A DNA stretch of 64,000 nucleotides from Apostichopus japonicus (lineage: Eukaryota; Echinodermata; Holothuroidea; Aspidochirotida; Stichopodidae). The notes beneath the pieces are model-generated. The model was not told the origin of the DNA. It searched no databases and saw nothing but the letters and a program-made list of their open reading frames with translations. Position numbers and translations under genes: made by a program. The stretch spans positions 11,940,376 to 12,004,375 of the forward strand of contig NC_092567.1 of the NCBI RefSeq assembly GCF_037975245.1, given 5' to 3'. This document shows positions 60,784 to 64,000 of the stretch, piece by piece; positions within the stretch are counted from its first letter, which is position 1, and each line of letters starts with the position of its first letter.

Positions 60784-63700
60784 CGGGCCTATGAGCTCAC
60801 TACGGAAACACACACGTATATAGACTACTAGGCTGTTATGTGTTGAATGTACCTAACCCAAGAAACACATCGCGATTGGTCGCGTAGGCGTAGCAAAACA
60901 TGTTGTAAGTTTCAGTCAAAATGCAAATTGTTTCTAAATACTGTGATATTCATTCTGCCATACACGTCACTCACGTTTGAATCATTTCGGAACACAATCC
61001 AGGGATCAGGGATAACCATGTGAACATAAACTGAACGTTGCCTCCGCCTTTGAGTGCCGCGGAGACCGTTTAATTAAATTGCCAACCCGTTTCCACATTT
61101 GACAATACAGAGACAGTGGTGTTTTTTGCGCTGCTGCTTGGGTCAAATTCTTTTTCAAGGCAATGTTCCCATGGAAGTGATTTTTATTTTGGCCACCCAA
61201 TTTCGCAGATATAGAATTAGGTAAAAGGTAAAGAATAAAAATTGCATAAAAACCATGGTAATATGCACATAGGCCCAGCAACATATTTAGTGTACATCCG
61301 AGAATGGTAATACTGCTATGATTCACACGGCTTATTATATACGCAGAAATTAACGTAATATTTAGTCGATGCAAAATAAAGTGACTTGGCTGGATTCAAG
61401 CGCACAATCTGAATATGACTACGAATGTAACCTTTATATCGATTGACCTTAAATTTCCGCCTTTTCTTTGAAATCGCGCTCAGACAGCACTTACGTAGCT
61501 AAATGACTTCCTTCTCGAGAGTAACTAAACAATGTGATAATGCAAGAAGTGTAGCGTTCAGATTGACCTCATAATGAAAGTAACCATTAAGTATACAGTT
61601 CCATTACGTTATTCAAATAACATCACGGGTTACACAATGAAATGCTCACTGGCTTTAGAATAGCGACAAGATGTTACTTTCATATTTTGCATTTGGATAA
61701 TTTACCTTAAGATCATTTTTGCTTAATCTGTTAAATTGTTGTTTGTCTAACTAATATGATTTTTATTCTTATTTTGATATCATAGAGCTAGATATTTTTG
61801 TTACAGAAAATGATCGTCTGCGTTGAAGTATAAACCCATCGACGTCCTTAATTGTAGGCAAACATAAATCGTGAACCGTTGAATTATTTTTTATCACACT
61901 GCGAGCATTAGTCGTAAAGGCAAAGCAAACTTTCAGTACGGTTTGGAAACTTCGTCAGCACGTAATTGCAAAACTGGGTTTTAGCGCCCAACTTTAAATG
62001 ATATCCCCTTAAGATGTTTGCACAAATCGTAAATGGTACCAAAATTTGAAAATTTTAAAAGCAACGAACCCACAAAATCAACACAATTGCTACAATTGTT
62101 GCTAGACCCGGGATTCTACGACTGTACCAATGAGCTCAACTTATTAATAGATGTACGTTTACTAAGTTTTTTGGTTGCTATATTACTTTTATTGTGTTAA
62201 AAGTCGACTTGTAAGTTACCACCAAAGCTATTCCTATAACGTGAATTTTAGTAAGACTATAGCTCAGTTATGACAGCAGACTCCAGGCTACATAATTGTA
62301 AATCTATTTGGTCGCTTTACTGATGTACACTTGCAACAAAATATACTTGATCATTATAAAGAGAGATCTAACACAACATGTTACGAATTCAGTTCGTAAA
62401 AAGGCATTTATATCGTTTATTCAGCTTTGTGTAATGTAATTACGAATACAGAGAGTTTGGAAGTAAATCATCTTGATATATATAATTACGGGTGGACTTA
62501 AAATCCTCCACAAAGAAAATATTCAGATTTAGACGCTGGCAGTGTAGAACTTTCCAGTCATTACCAAGGGCTTCAATCATCTTTAATGTTATCCTCGTTA
62601 AGTCTAGCCTTCCATATCATACCATACCTATATCATACTGCATACACAACTTTCTAAATTCTAATCACTACTGCTTGTGCAATTCCACGTCTCTGATTGT
62701 CTAATTTACAGGTTTATTTATAAATGGAAACTTCTCGAAACAGGAAACTATCTGTTCAGGGGTCGTAATACTTTGATTCAACAGGAAGTAATGAAGACAT
62801 GTTGTTTCATTCCATACTGTGTGTGTATGTGAATTACATTGTATCACATCGTAACAGGGATAAGCATGATGAACCGTTCCGCCATTTTATAATGTCAAAT
62901 TTTAGAGTCTGGAAAGTTAACGAAATAGTTCTAGGAGAGAAAATCAGAGTAGAGGTAAGATTTAATTGACCATCAAGGAGAACAAATTCCATTTCTAGCC
63001 AATTTCTATAAAAATAAAAAGAAATCACAGTATTAGACTGCAGAGCGAGGTAACGTTAGTTTCTACCGTTAACGTAGGTTTGCTTCGTATGACCAGTGTA
63101 TTTTGTACTTTACAAGAGGAGCTGTTTGATTTCAAATCAACTATAATGATGTCAAATGACCGTGACGTAGTTTGTTCCATATAGTGAAATGAATACATGA
63201 TATAGTTACATGTGTTTTATAACATTCATATCATGATACAAGCTGAAGCTGATATGAAACTGTACAATATTGTAAAGTAACTGTATTGTACTATGAATAA
63301 CACTTCATTTCATTAATTTGTTTAACTACAACTGCAATATTACAACATATGTTACCTTATTAAGTTACAGTTATACAAGAAAACTGCTGCATGGGGCCTT
63401 TTGTGCTTGTAATATATTGCATTGTACATAAAACCCGTGACTATGTGACATTGTACTGTAATAAGAGAAGTATTGAGTAAATTTTAATTAAGAGTTGAAC
63501 GTTAGTGCAGTCGGTTACGTGTTTAGACACACGTTTAGTGTAACTCGTAGTGTTGTAAAGGATTATTTCCATCCGATAACCAAATATGTCTGTAGTATCA
63601 GACTCAGTATGTACCTGACATTTTTTGCTGTCCGTCCTGTATTTGTATTGTTCCACATCTGCTGAAGAACTCGTCTTGTTCCTATGACAACATATGCTGG

Positions 63701-64000
63701 ACATGTAAATTTGTATTAAGGTTCATACATTTAGAGGCAATAGTACAGGCTGCAGGGGCACTTCTCCGTACAAAATTACAATCACCCCCCCCCCCCCGAG
63801 TCCCACCATTAAAGCAATAAAACACCATGCACCTTCTCTATTGGTGATTAAATGTGTTGCCTTGTCTAGAAGACATTGGTGCCCCAGCAGTGCTCCCTGA
63901 GAAAAAACTCCTGACGACATCACTGGTTATGAATCATAGGAACTCTGAACTCTCCATTAAATAGTTCAGATTCCGGAAATTTCACAAACAAGTTTCGGCT
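60784..64000. other. Sequence without recognised features to the window end
   Basis: Unique AT-rich DNA. A 122-residue minus frame at 61006-61374 and smaller frames lack coding signatures. A C-tract lies at 63785-63797. No gene supported. Confidence 0.4.

Noticed and set aside
61006-61374. 122-residue minus-strand open frame
   Set aside because: Length is within chance expectation for 64 kb, and no motif or splice context was seen.

Overview
The window is nuclear DNA from an animal, most likely a marine invertebrate deuterostome. I favour an echinoderm, and a sea cucumber in particular. The evidence is spliced exons with GT-AG borders, introns of 1 to 12 kb, AT-rich non-coding DNA, tRNA-derived SINEs, LINE 3' ends, hAT-type MITEs with 8-bp target-site duplications, and many micro- and minisatellites. 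The species assignment is an inference from gene and repeat style; I ran no search. There are no bacterial operons, CRISPR arrays or ribosomal genes.

One gene is well supported: the 3' part of a plus-strand leucine-rich-repeat protein that looks like the C-terminus of an NLR-type (NACHT/LRR) innate immune receptor. Its 5' part lies left of the window. Six coding exons (2188-2396, 14548-14624, 22798-22850, 32914-32949, 33911-33949, 35259-35597) join in one reading frame with matching splice phases and give about 250 residues. The order is an LRR segment, a linker, a short acidic stretch, and a tail with 41 uninterrupted Asp codons (pure GAT) followed by Asp/Gly-rich sequence and a stop at 35595-35597. 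Two further well-formed exons, 37381-37432 and 38934 to about 39270 (AATAAA at 39251), could be 3' UTR. Alternatively, if exon 35259 is skipped, exon 37381 adds a short basic tail in frame, so the gene may switch between an acidic and a nuclear-localisation-like C-terminus.

The introns are full of mobile DNA. Intron 1 (2397-14547) holds a 1.86-kb foldback element (3582-5443) whose terminal inverted repeats are built of 20-bp minisatellite units, a 397-bp palindromic MITE (9598-9994), two blocks of a roughly 140-bp dispersed satellite, and a cluster of ten near-palindromic CACGTG-type motifs. Intron 2 (14625-22797) holds a second, unrelated foldback element of the same design (17336-18603), itself split by a 407-bp hAT MITE with a perfect 8-bp duplication, and a nearly perfect 398-bp tandem duplication. 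Intron 3 carries a SINE, long (TA)n tracts and MITE ends.

From about 39.3 kb to 64 kb I find no convincing gene. This part holds a minisatellite of about 20 units carrying TTACGTAA, nested hAT MITEs (47810-48915 with 48132-48538 inside), two more MITEs with target-site duplications (52395-52734, 53473-53767), two 5'-truncated LINE fragments on the minus strand (56222-56540, 57731-58237), a SINE copy at 59560, and long unique AT-rich stretches. Most open reading frames here are chance frames or simple-repeat translations.
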